DNA from: JBBTYG01 sp964418085
GTDB taxonomy: Bacteria; Patescibacteriota; Minisyncoccia; UBA6257; 2-01-FULL-56-20
Length of the DNA stretch: 14,207 nucleotides
Assembly: GCA_964418085.1 (NCBI GenBank)
Contig: CAYQKB010000028.1
Coordinates: 1 to 14,207 of the forward strand
Direction of reading: 5' to 3'
Below are positions 1-12,834 of the stretch, piece after piece; position 1 is the stretch's first letter; each line of letters begins with the position of its first letter. Under the pieces are notes generated by a model. It did not search any database, was not told where the DNA came from, and was given only the letters and a program-made list of their open reading frames with translations. Position numbers and translations under genes: made by a program.

Positions 1-62
1 GCTGGGTAAGCCTTGCCCGCTTCTATTTGAATCTTTAAGGTTGTTTTGATTTTTTTGGCCAT
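1..62 (-). CDS. rplK: 50S ribosomal protein L11 (N-terminal 20 codons, cut by window edge)
   Basis: Reading the minus strand from the ATG at 62-60 gives MAKKIKTTLKIQIEAGKAYP, which matches the conserved L11 start (MAKK, a basic strand, then the (L/I)Q(I/L).AGKA.P motif that opens the proline-rich N-terminal domain). L11 binds the GTPase-associated centre of 23S rRNA and takes part in factor-dependent translation. Only 20 complete codons are visible; the rest lies beyond position 1. No Shine-Dalgarno sequence is visible before the ATG. The leader is instead filled by a short direct repeat at 68-98. It follows the three-helix membrane gene after 81 bases. The identification rests on a short stretch but the motif is distinctive. 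Confidence 0.82.
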   Translation of the reverse strand, partial: MAKKIKTTLKIQIEAGKAYP

Positions 63-67
63 ATGGA

Positions 68-98
68 TAGTGATTAGTGGTTAGGAATTAGTGATTAG
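68..98. repeat. Short direct repeat TAGTGATTAG, two copies 21 bases apart
   Basis: TAGTGATTAG occurs exactly at 68-77 and 89-98, with a related TGGTTAG in between. It occupies the space just upstream of the rplK start where a ribosome binding site would be expected. No function can be assigned. Confidence 0.5.
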
Positions 99-143
99 CC
101 ACTCGCAAGAGTTTAAAGGAAAACTCTAATTTTGTCCAGTAAA

Positions 144-509
144 TTACAATCCGCCAAATTTAGCTTTGTCTACAAGCTGACGAACTTGAGCACTGAAGCC
201 GATCTCAAAAATAACTGTTAAAATAATTGAAATAAATACAAAAAACATTATTTTCAAATAACGATTTTTGTTCCAAAAAACACTTTCAAACCATCTCAAT
301 TTTATGAAAATATAACGTACGGTTATGAAACTCCAAATCAAGAAAAGGATAGTTGCCCAAAAAGCAGCTTCTGCTGTTGGATTGATTATCAGAGAAGCCG
401 TCCCACTAAGATCCGGTTCTCTAGCTATTTGTAACGTATTAAAACATGCGTACAAAAGTAAAATTGTTAATGCTACGTATGCAATTTTGTGGAGAGGGAC
501 GCGTTTCAT
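144..509 (-). CDS. Hypothetical protein with three membrane helices
   Basis: I do not recognise this 121-residue protein. It has three hydrophobic segments at about residues 9-26, 46-70 and 85-104, a basic loop between the second and third (IKLRWFESVFWNKNRYLK), and a short C-terminal tail of mixed charge (VRQLVDKAKFGGL). It has no signal peptide-like cleavage site and no enzyme motif. The layout does not fit SecE, which has one helix and often precedes nusG-rplK. It begins 11 bases after the ssb stop. AAGGAG lies just after the ssb stop, but only one base separates it from the ATG, which is unusually close, so the start may depend on coupling to ssb translation. Three helices and compact gene spacing argue that the ORF is real. 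Confidence 0.68.
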   Translation of the reverse strand: MKRVPLHKIAYVALTILLLYACFNTLQIAREPDLSGTASLIINPTAEAAFWATILFLIWSFITVRYIFIKLRWFESVFWNKNRYLKIMFFVFISIILTVIFEIGFSAQVRQLVDKAKFGGL

Positions 510-520
510 ACTCCTTGAAC

Positions 521-1027
521 CTAAAACGGCAAATCCTCCGGCTTAATCTCCCCCGCACCGGGTTCATCTATGTCTATTGTGGGTATTTCTTCGACTGTCG
601 GACTTGAGGACGAGGAGGACGCTGGGGACGAGTGACCAGAAGACACTGGGGACTGTTGACTTGATTGTCCCTTTGGTCCCCATGTCCCTCCCTGTCCTGC
701 GGGCCTTGGCCCAAGCTGTATACGCTCTGCGATGATCTCCGTGGTCTTCCGCTGCTGATTCTGTTTATCAACCCATGAGCGAGTCTGAAGCCTGCCCTCC
801 ACAAGAACCAAACTGCCCTTCGTAAGGAACTGACCCGCAATTTCCGCCTGCCTTCCCCACACAACGATATTATGAAATTCCACTTCCTCCTTTTTTGCGC
901 CAGCCTTATCCGTCCACACGCGGTTTGTGGCAACGCCGAAGCTCGACACACTCGCCCCTCCGGGCGTCTGCCTCACCTGCGGATCAACAGTCACTCGTCC
1001 TAATACAAATACTTTGTTTAAATTCAT
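521..1027 (-). CDS. ssb: Single-stranded DNA-binding protein
   Basis: A 168-residue SSB that coats single-stranded DNA during replication, repair and recombination. Residues 1-108 form the OB fold, recognisable from MNLNKVFVLGRV, the conserved PQVRQTP turn, FGVATNR, EEVEFHNIVVWG and the strand KGSLVLVEGRLQTRSW. A Gly, Ser and Pro-rich linker follows (about 109-145, with a serine run near 137-142). The acidic tail ends EDLPF, the tip that recruits partner proteins in the family. It lies 106 bases after rpsF, as in the common rpsF-ssb pairing, but rpsR is not next to it. The ATG at 1027 is preceded by no clear Shine-Dalgarno site; the spacer instead holds an inverted and tandem quasi-repeat. 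Confidence 0.97.
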   Translation of the reverse strand: MNLNKVFVLGRVTVDPQVRQTPGGASVSSFGVATNRVWTDKAGAKKEEVEFHNIVVWGRQAEIAGQFLTKGSLVLVEGRLQTRSWVDKQNQQRKTTEIIAERIQLGPRPAGQGGTWGPKGQSSQQSPVSSGHSSPASSSSSSPTVEEIPTIDIDEPGAGEIKPEDLPF

Positions 1028-1030
1028 GAG

Positions 1031-1135
1031 AGTAATCGCGAATAATGCAAATAAAAAAGCAATATCGCGGATTTTTATAATTTTATCTTAACATATTCGC
1101 ATTATTTGCCTGTATTCGCGTTATTAGCGATTACT
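1031..1135. repeat. Degenerate inverted and tandem repeat between rpsF and ssb
   Basis: The arm at 1031-1053 is the imperfect reverse complement of 1113-1135 (about 20 of 23 positions). The right arm is itself the second of two tandem 19-base units (1094-1112 and 1113-1131), both beginning TATTCGC. The right end overlaps the double stop TAG-TAA of rpsF, and the left end stops four bases before the ssb ATG. A transcript could fold the arms into a long AU-rich hairpin that presents or hides the ssb start. The sequence has no T-run like a terminator. Confidence 0.55.
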
Positions 1136-1574
1136 ACTGCAGTATTTCCTCAATCTTCTTCTCAATCGCTTCATTGCTTAAGGTCTTCGGCTGATGAGAT
1201 TCCATCGGCGCGATTCCCGGCCGCCTCGAAGGACCCCGGGAAGCCCTCTTTGATGCCTCGTCGCGCTCCGACTTCGTTCCGGGAAGATGTATGATCAAAA
1301 ACCGGAGTACGTCGGTATTTGCCCGCAAATTTACTTCAAGAAGCTTTATGCTCTCGGGGAGAGCAACAACCTGGAAAAAGACGAAGTATGCCTCTGTCGC
1401 TTTCTTGATGTCGTATGCCAATTTGATTTTGCGAACCGATCCTTCGGATTTTATTTCTATTTTGTGCTGGCTCAAAATCTTAAGAATCGGAGACACCAGC
1501 TCTTCCCGCGGCACAAGCACTGCAACCTCGTATTCACGCTGTTCAATACCTTCTTTTATTTCGGTTGTATCCAT
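1134..1574 (-). CDS. rpsF: 30S ribosomal protein S6
   Basis: A 146-residue S6, a ferredoxin-like protein of the small-subunit platform that pairs with S18. The core is at about residues 12-98: REYEVAVLVPREE, a second half with KLAYDIKKATEAYFVFFQVVALPESIKLLEVNLRANTDVLRFLI. It is followed by a charged 48-residue C-terminal extension. The frame is open to a TTG at 1619, but I chose ATG 1574 because GGAGA lies 10 bases upstream and the family starts there. It begins 53 bases after the rpoBC stop and ends with two consecutive stop codons (TAG-TAA). It probably shares a transcript with rpoBC and ssb. Confidence 0.95.
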   Translation of the reverse strand: MDTTEIKEGIEQREYEVAVLVPREELVSPILKILSQHKIEIKSEGSVRKIKLAYDIKKATEAYFVFFQVVALPESIKLLEVNLRANTDVLRFLIIHLPGTKSERDEASKRASRGPSRRPGIAPMESHQPKTLSNEAIEKKIEEILQ

Positions 1575-1584
1575 AAATTTTGTG

Positions 1585-1589
1585 TCTCC
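1585..1589 (-). promoter_or_regulatory. Ribosome binding site that decides the rpsF start
   Basis: GGAGA on the minus strand, 10 bases before the ATG at 1574-1572. It supports this ATG over the upstream in-frame TTG at 1619, which has no such site. It is one of the few recognisable Shine-Dalgarno sites in the window. Confidence 0.6.
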
Positions 1590-1627
1590 AGTATAGTAGA
1601 TGTCGCGGGACAAATGCAAGTGGTTCG

Positions 1628-8395
<6,768 letters not shown>

Positions 8396-8479
8396 TATTC
8401 TTCGTTAAAATATTTTTTTAAACAGATTGATGCTTCCGTCTTTAAACATTTTTTATGAACACGCTAAACCCGACAACAC

Positions 8480-8503
8480 AAAGCCACTCCTCACAGAGGC
8501 TTT
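8480..8503 (-). terminator. Weak hairpin after mltG, possible terminator or processing site
   Basis: AAAGCC and GGCTTT can pair around the mltG stop, or the inner CCTC-TGT-GAGG can form. Only a broken run of T follows on the minus strand, so an efficient intrinsic terminator is doubtful. The remaining 80 bases before rpoBC hold AT-rich sequence with no convincing promoter hexamers. Confidence 0.25.
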
Positions 8504-9516
8504 TAACCTTTTTTTGTTCCTAAGTATTTTACACGATTTGCCTCCTGTTCGTCAAGATCCCTGCTAAATATGGTTTTTTGAGTCGCCGGATCACTTAAAT
8601 AATACCAATATGGCGAACTCTTCGGATGCATAGCAGCCACCACAGCAGAGAGACCTGGATTTCCAATAGGTCCGGGAGGGAGGCCCCCGTGCATATACGT
8701 ATTGTATGGCGACACTAATTTGAAGTCAAGGGAATTCAGTGGATAACATTTTTCAGCAATCGGAAAAACCTCGGCTTCTTTTATGTAACAGACAGAGGAA
8801 TCAACTTGAAGAGGCACACCCGCTTCAATGCGCTTTTTCAAAATCCCTGCCACAATCTTCCTGTCCTCAAAATCGGGAACTTCCTTTTCTACGATTGACG
8901 CAAGTACCAGAGTTGACGTGGACATAGCTCCATCAACAGTGAGAATTGGTCCTGCCTTTGCCAAAAATGTGTCTCTAAATTTTTGAAGAACTTCAGAAAC
9001 GGTGGAGTCCGTAAAAAATCTATACGTGTCGGGGAATAGCGTTCCTTCGAAAGAATTTTTTTTATTCGCATTAACAAGCTCCCCTGCTTTAAGCACTCCG
9101 GCGCTAGCAAGCAGGCGATCGATATCATACACCGAATACCCCTCGACGACCGTGAGCGAAACCTCTTTTTGCGAGCCGCTCACAAGCGCGGAGAGTATTT
9201 CACTCCCGCTCATCGTATTTCGCAAATGATATGTGCCCGGCTTCAAATTCATCGCCGAACCAGTGATCATGGAAAGCAGTACAAGCGCGCTCCTTGATCG
9301 GATAAGTCCGCTTGAAGTAAGCTGTGAAATAATTTTTCCGTATCCGTCGCCGGGTTTTATTTCAAAAACCACCTCCGGCGCAAGCGCGAACTTTGCGGAA
9401 ACAGGAGACAATAAATAAATAAAAAGCCCGAAAAACGCCACAAAAACGGCCGAAATGCTGACCCCAATAACAATACGCCGGGTATCGTTTTTTTTACCGT
9501 TTTCTTCTGATTGCAT
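8503..9516 (-). CDS. mltG: Endolytic murein transglycosylase MltG (YceG-like)
   Basis: An inner-membrane lytic transglycosylase that cuts nascent peptidoglycan glycan strands and sets their length. Counting from ATG 9516 (337 residues), a membrane helix lies at about 14-36, then a LysM-like subdomain (FEIKPGDGYGKI... SGLIRS...GTYHL). The catalytic domain follows with EGTLFPDTY, ASIVEKE (catalytic glutamate at about 210), LQVDSSVCY and SPYNTYMHGGLPPGPIGNPG. These motifs are diagnostic of the family and its length is normal. The frame stays open to TTG 9549, but the ATG gives a typical short cytoplasmic tail. Neither has a clear Shine-Dalgarno site. The start overlaps the end of rodA by 23 bases, which suggests translational coupling of a strand polymerase with the enzyme that ends its strands. 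Confidence 0.95.
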   Translation of the reverse strand: MQSEENGKKNDTRRIVIGVSISAVFVAFFGLFIYLLSPVSAKFALAPEVVFEIKPGDGYGKIISQLTSSGLIRSRSALVLLSMITGSAMNLKPGTYHLRNTMSGSEILSALVSGSQKEVSLTVVEGYSVYDIDRLLASAGVLKAGELVNANKKNSFEGTLFPDTYRFFTDSTVSEVLQKFRDTFLAKAGPILTVDGAMSTSTLVLASIVEKEVPDFEDRKIVAGILKKRIEAGVPLQVDSSVCYIKEAEVFPIAEKCYPLNSLDFKLVSPYNTYMHGGLPPGPIGNPGLSAVVAAMHPKSSPYWYYLSDPATQKTIFSRDLDEQEANRVKYLGTKKG

Positions 9517-10540
9517 TGATAAGAGATAAAATAAAAAAGTTTGCAACAATACTCGACCCCCCGTAACTCAAAAACGGAAATGTCACTCCAACCACAGGCA
9601 TGAGCCCCACCGTCGACCCGGCATTCAAAATGAATTGGAGACCGAAAATCGTCGCTCCACCGAGACACACAAACTTCTCAAAATTCCGTTCGGCATTATA
9701 ACCAATTTTAAGGATTTGGAAGATTAAGTCCAGAAAAAAAATAAGTACAACAAGCCCCCCAAAAAGTCCCCATTCTTCAATGACCGCCGCAAGAATAAAA
9801 TCGTTCGCCGGCTCTGTCAAAAATCCAAGCTCGGTCTGCGTCCCCTGCCCGTATCCCTTGCCCCAAAGACCTCCGGAACCGATCGCGATTTTCGCCTGAA
9901 TCACGCTGTAATTAATTCCCAAGGAATCACGTTCCGGATAGAAAACACCGATAATCCTCTCTCGCTGATACGGCTTCAAAAAATGAAGCCACATAATCAC
10001 ACCTACTGCAGCGAATATTAAAAAACCTAGTGCGACTTTTCGCCACGGAAGACCCGACAGAAGCACGAACGAAAACCAGATTCCGAAAAGAATCGTCGCG
10101 GATCCCAAATCCGGCTGCAAAAGAGTGAGTACCGCGGGAACAATAAAAAACAGAAACGAGGTAATAATATTCATAGTCCGTGCAATGCTCACATGCCTGC
10201 GGCTGAAATAATTCGCGTACACTAAAACGAGCACGATTTTTGCGAGCTCAACCGGCTGAAAATTGAAAGGTCCAAGCTCAAGCCAGCTGCGCGTGTTCCT
10301 GATAACCGGGCCTTTGAGATATACAAAAATAAGAAGAACTACAAGAAAGGCGTAGAGACCGCCGATCACCCAGCGATAATTTAGAATCAACCGCCAGTCG
10401 AAAAAATAAAAGAATAAAACTATTCCGACTCCCACAAAAATCCAGAGTATCTGAAGCAAAAAAAGATGCGTCGAAACGGCCGAAAAAACTATCAGCCCGG
10501 CGAGCGCTAAAATTCCGACCGGCAGAAAAAGTGCAATCAT
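9494..10540 (-). CDS. rodA: SEDS-family peptidoglycan polymerase, RodA type
   Basis: A 348-residue polytopic membrane protein with about ten helices. SEDS proteins polymerise lipid II into glycan strands with a partner class B PBP; RodA works in the elongasome and FtsW in the divisome. Visible motifs: NTRSWLELGPFNFQPVELAKI after the early helices, LLQPDLGSA, KPYQRERI, the long extracellular loop GSGGLWGKGYGQGTQTELGFLTEPANDF with the putative catalytic aspartate D247, VIEEWG and the C-terminal GLMPVVGVTFPFLSYGGSS. RodA is favoured over FtsW by the NTRSWLELG/FQPVELAKI region and the EPANDF context, but the two are close. No PBP2 gene is adjacent. The start region is unusual: a palindromic repeat ends five bases before the ATG and no Shine-Dalgarno site is seen. 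Confidence 0.9.
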   Translation of the reverse strand: MIALFLPVGILALAGLIVFSAVSTHLFLLQILWIFVGVGIVLFFYFFDWRLILNYRWVIGGLYAFLVVLLIFVYLKGPVIRNTRSWLELGPFNFQPVELAKIVLVLVYANYFSRRHVSIARTMNIITSFLFFIVPAVLTLLQPDLGSATILFGIWFSFVLLSGLPWRKVALGFLIFAAVGVIMWLHFLKPYQRERIIGVFYPERDSLGINYSVIQAKIAIGSGGLWGKGYGQGTQTELGFLTEPANDFILAAVIEEWGLFGGLVVLIFFLDLIFQILKIGYNAERNFEKFVCLGGATIFGLQFILNAGSTVGLMPVVGVTFPFLSYGGSSIVANFFILSLINAIRRKR

Positions 10541-10544
10541 CTTT

Positions 10545-10646
10545 TGTCATTCCCGCGAAAGCGGGAATCCAGGTTTTCTTTATACTGTCTGGATCCCCGC
10601 CTGCGCTCGCCTCGCTGAAGCTCCGGCGAAGCGGGCGGGGATGACA
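10545..10646. repeat. Palindromic repeat element with TGTCAT...ATGACA ends (dRS3/REP-like)
   Basis: Two related units face each other. The left unit, 10545-10572, has the perfect hairpin ATTCCCGCGAAAGCGGGAAT (10549-10568). The right unit, 10589-10646, has arms ATCCCCGCC / GGCGGGGAT closing an expanded GC-rich inner stem. The outer ends are TGTCAT and ATGACA, and both units have CCAG/CTGG at the inner side. The hairpin fits the pattern ATTCCC-N8-GGGAAT known as dRS3 in Neisseria. It is GC-rich against an AT-rich background, so it may be a mobile miniature element. It fills the space between the Cys-rich membrane protein gene and rodA. Confidence 0.8.
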
Positions 10647-10682
10647 GAAAAATCAGAAAAGATTCTTGAAAATGTTCTAACA

Positions 10683-11447
10683 TCATGGCCTCTGGGCGTA
10701 AATATAAATTTTCGTCGCGTTCAAATCCACAGTGGCAATATTCGGATGAACAATCGAGAACGAACGATTTTCTCCCGGCGAAAGATCATCTATTTCGGTC
10801 TCCGACACTCCGACAAGAACCTCGCCAAGCGAACCCGTAAAGGTCGCAAGGACTGTTATCTTCGGTATCGTAATAGCATCTTTATTGGAAATACTTCCCT
10901 CTACCACAAGATTTCCATCTTGTGAATTCATATTCGCACCAACAAGAACAATATTCGGAGCGCCTTTCGTTTCTGCGGACGGAACCCACTTGATGTTTTC
11001 AACCGAAAAATCAATCTTCGAAAAATTCAAAGCGTCGAAATTCGGCACCAGAATATATTTAGCTTCCCCGGGGTACATAAACGAGTCCCCGCTGAATGTT
11101 TTAATCGCCGTACCGCTCGCGTCGGAAAGCGTAAAAATATAGGAAAAACTTTTTGCGGCGTAATCGAGATTCGGATTGGTCACCTGCGCCAAAATACTTT
11201 CATGCCCGGCGACCGGCGTGAAAATCAGCGGATTGCCGACCATGACAATCGGCAATGCATGAATCGGCTTACAAATATTTGAGCACACTCCCCCGCAATC
11301 AATCTCCGTCTCATCCTGGTTCTTGATGTGGTCATGGCACGACGCCGCAGGCTTGAAAAAGCGGAAATACACTCCCCCGATTAAAAGCACCCACACCAAA
11401 AGGAAAAAAGTTCCGTAAATAATTTGTTTCCGAATCCGTTTGGGCAT
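10683..11447 (-). CDS. Membrane-anchored extracytoplasmic protein with a Cys cluster
   Basis: A 254-residue protein that I cannot assign to a named family. A basic N-terminus (MPKRIRKQ) precedes one helix at about residues 9-31, so the bulk should lie outside the cytoplasm. Right after the helix comes SCHDHIKNQDETEIDCGGVCSNIC (C37, C51, C55, C59), resembling the short C.DG..N..E...DCGG.C..C repeat common in secreted proteins; two disulfides or a metal site are possible. The remainder (about 65-254) is rich in beta-strand patterns and reads like one or two immunoglobulin-type sandwich domains. The ATG lies 6 bases from a TATACT hexamer, so the mRNA may be leaderless. It ends TGA, with a TAG two codons later. 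It is flanked by a terminator upstream and a palindromic repeat downstream, so it may be its own unit. Confidence 0.82.
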   Translation of the reverse strand: MPKRIRKQIIYGTFFLLVWVLLIGGVYFRFFKPAASCHDHIKNQDETEIDCGGVCSNICKPIHALPIVMVGNPLIFTPVAGHESILAQVTNPNLDYAAKSFSYIFTLSDASGTAIKTFSGDSFMYPGEAKYILVPNFDALNFSKIDFSVENIKWVPSAETKGAPNIVLVGANMNSQDGNLVVEGSISNKDAITIPKITVLATFTGSLGEVLVGVSETEIDDLSPGENRSFSIVHPNIATVDLNATKIYIYAQRP

Positions 11448-11448
11448 A

Positions 11449-11459
11449 AGTATAGTATA
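11449..11459 (-). promoter_or_regulatory. Candidate -10 element of a leaderless promoter
   Basis: Two overlapping TATACT hexamers read toward the gene at 11447. The outer one (11454-11459) would place the transcript start at about the ATG itself. The upstream -35 region is only weakly like the consensus (around GTTTTA). No Shine-Dalgarno site is present, consistent with a leaderless message. Confidence 0.45.
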
Positions 11460-11500
11460 ACCTAAAACTGATAAGTTAAAACGTGAGGTTAAAAAATATT

Positions 11501-11535
11501 AAAAAAGGCAAAGTCCGACATTTTGTATCGGACTT
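11501..11535 (-). terminator. Intrinsic terminator after the sugar transferase gene
   Basis: AAGTCCGA (11511-11518) pairs with TCGGACTT (11528-11535), an 8-bp stem with a 9-base loop. On the minus strand it is followed by TGCC and then a T-run over 11506-11501 and further T-rich sequence. It starts about 18 bases after the stop codon at 11554. Confidence 0.85.
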
Positions 11536-11553
11536 CGTTGAACATTTTTAGGG

Positions 11554-12129
11554 CTAAACGCCGCTTCGCTTCATCATCACAAAAGGTGTTTTGAACATAA
11601 TGAGAAGGTCGAGCCAAAGGCATCTTCTCCTTGTATAATCGAGGTCGTACACAAGGTCATGCTGCAAACCAGTTAAGGACTTGTCGCTGCCCAAATTTAT
11701 GACCTTGGCCAATCCGGTCATGCCGGGTCTGACGCAAAGCCGTTTTTCAGAATCGGGTCTGGCCTGAACCAACATTTCTGAAACCTCCGACCTGTACGGA
11801 CGAGGGCCGACGATGCTCATATCATCCCGGAGGACGTTCCAAAATTGTGGCAGCTCATCAAGATGAGTCGGCCGAAGAAATTTCCCGATCAGTGTAATGC
11901 GCGGATCGGTTTTGGAATTGACATCAATCCCCAGTTTTCCCGATCCATCTAGCATCGTTCGGAATTTATAGATGGTGAATGGCTTTCCACCCAAGCCATC
12001 GCGTGTTTGCCGATAGATGACAGGCCCACGCGACGTGCATCGAATCAGCGCGGCAACGAGCGCAAACAGCGGCGAACAAATCGCAAGGAACGCTATTGCG
12101 CAGAGAATATCAAACAATCTTTTCGTCAT
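11554..12129 (-). CDS. Bacterial sugar transferase (undecaprenyl-phosphate sugar phosphotransferase, PglC/WcaJ-type)
   Basis: A 191-residue monotopic phosphoglycosyl transferase. Such enzymes move a sugar phosphate from a nucleotide sugar to undecaprenyl phosphate, starting a surface glycan. A re-entrant helix lies at residues 5-30 with the kinking Ser-Pro (S19, P20). It is followed by GPVIYRQTRDGLGGKPFTIYKFRTM, THLDELPQFWNVLRDDMSIVGPRP with the catalytic Asp-Glu dyad D91-E92, and RPGMTGLAKV. It is the minimal catalytic form without the large N-terminal membrane domain of WcaJ. The sugar cannot be predicted. GGAG five bases before ATG 12129 supports the start. A promoter lies at 12201-12229 and a terminator follows, so it seems to be a single-gene unit between the rRNA operon and the envelope genes. 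Confidence 0.95.
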   Translation of the reverse strand: MTKRLFDILCAIAFLAICSPLFALVAALIRCTSRGPVIYRQTRDGLGGKPFTIYKFRTMLDGSGKLGIDVNSKTDPRITLIGKFLRPTHLDELPQFWNVLRDDMSIVGPRPYRSEVSEMLVQARPDSEKRLCVRPGMTGLAKVINLGSDKSLTGLQHDLVYDLDYTRRRCLWLDLLIMFKTPFVMMKRSGV

Positions 12130-12200
12130 ACCAACTCCATCCTTCTATTTGTTGTGGTTTATATCCTAAACTCCTTTTATACATTTCAAAGAGCACTAAG

Positions 12201-12229
12201 ATGCTACGCAGGTTATAGAAACATGTCAA
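12201..12229 (-). promoter_or_regulatory. Sigma70-type promoter of the sugar transferase gene
   Basis: TTGACA (12224-12229, all six consensus bases) and TAGCAT (12201-12206, four of six) are separated by exactly 17 bases. Transcription would start near 12194, giving a leader of about 65 bases that contains the GGAG site before ATG 12129. It lies directly behind the 5S rRNA gene. Confidence 0.7.
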
Positions 12230-12250
12230 CGCCCTCGTTGTTTCAAGCAA

Positions 12251-12413
12251 AAAATCCGCTTACGATGCTTTGTTGTCGGCATATCCTACTTTCCCAACCG
12301 GCGAACCAGTAAGTATCATCGTATTTGAGTGCTTTCACTTCTCTGTTCGGAATGGGAAGAGGTGGGACACACTCAAACGAAACACCGACAACAAAAAATC
12401 TTAAGCGGATTTT
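12251..12413. other. 12-bp perfect inverted repeat enclosing the 5S rRNA gene
   Basis: AAAATCCGCTTA (12251-12262) is the exact reverse complement of 12402-12413. The arms sit 8 bases outside each end of the 5S gene. In the rRNA precursor they would form a helix around 5S, as expected for a double-stranded RNA processing stem. The 3' arm also runs into extra T residues, so a role in termination cannot be excluded. Confidence 0.6.
12271..12393 (-). rRNA. rrf: 5S ribosomal RNA
   Basis: A 123-nt gene defined by a 9-bp terminal helix: TGTTGTCGG at the 5' end (12393-12385) and CCGACAACA at the 3' end (12279-12271). The interior has the conserved loop sequence CCCATTCCGAACAGAGAAGTGAAAGC-type region at about 12350-12325, and the GGTTGGGAAAGTAGG segment near the 3' end. 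It follows 23S after a spacer of about 80 bases, the usual order. Confidence 0.95.
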
Positions 12414-12546
12414 GTTGTGTCTATCTTCTAAAAATAAATTCTAAATATGTTACGTAACTTTTTGTAAATCAGCATTGGGATGGTTGGCTGGTTATTAGTA
12501 TTCCTCGGCTTAAACCCTTGCGGGCCTTACACCTAGAACCTATTCA

Positions 12547-12665
12547 CCCAGCGCACAGCGCTGGAATTTCCAATTTCTAATTTTCAATTTCTAATGTAAG
12601 AAATTATCTTAATTGAAAATTGTAAATTGTTACTTGAAAATTTCAGTGCCATGCACTGAGCTTTT
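12547..12665 (-). other. 119-nt structured insertion in 23S rRNA domain VI
   Basis: Normal 23S sequence runs ...GACTACCACGT and continues TGAATAGG, but these are separated here by 119 extra bases (E. coli about position 2833, counted back from the 3' end). The insertion is AT-rich and can fold into three stems: CAGTGC-ATG-GCACTG, a 19-base imperfect inverted repeat in the middle (arms ending CAATT / AATTG, 17 of 19 paired), and CCAGCGC-TGT-GCGCTGG. It has no ORF and no group I core signals. It may be an intervening sequence cut out of the rRNA or a retained helix extension. Confidence 0.8.
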
Positions 12666-12834
12666 ACGTGGTAGTCTTCCACGAAACCTAGTCCTTGCGG
12701 ACAAATACCTAATCTTGGGGTAGGCTTCACGCTTAGATGCTTTCAGCGTTTATCCCTTCCAAACATAGCTACCCGGCAATTCACCTGGTGGCAAAGCCGG
12801 TAGACCAGAGGTTTGTTCAATCAAGTCCTCTCGT

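Noticed and set aside
108..127. Hairpin AGAGTTT / AAACTCT as a terminator after the three-helix protein gene
   Set aside because: No T-run follows on the minus strand; only the plus strand has a weak T-rich tail and no plus-strand gene ends there.
144..509. SecE
   Set aside because: The protein has three membrane helices and lacks the SecE helix motif, although the place before rplK is suggestive.
8396..8470. Promoter for rpoBC in the AT-rich spacer
   Set aside because: Several TA-rich hexamers exist but none has a partner at 16-18 bases resembling TTGACA.
9494..10540. FtsW instead of RodA
   Set aside because: The SEDS motifs are shared, but the NTRSWLELG/FQPVELAKI region and the EPANDF loop read closer to RodA, and there is no division gene nearby; the distinction stays moderate.
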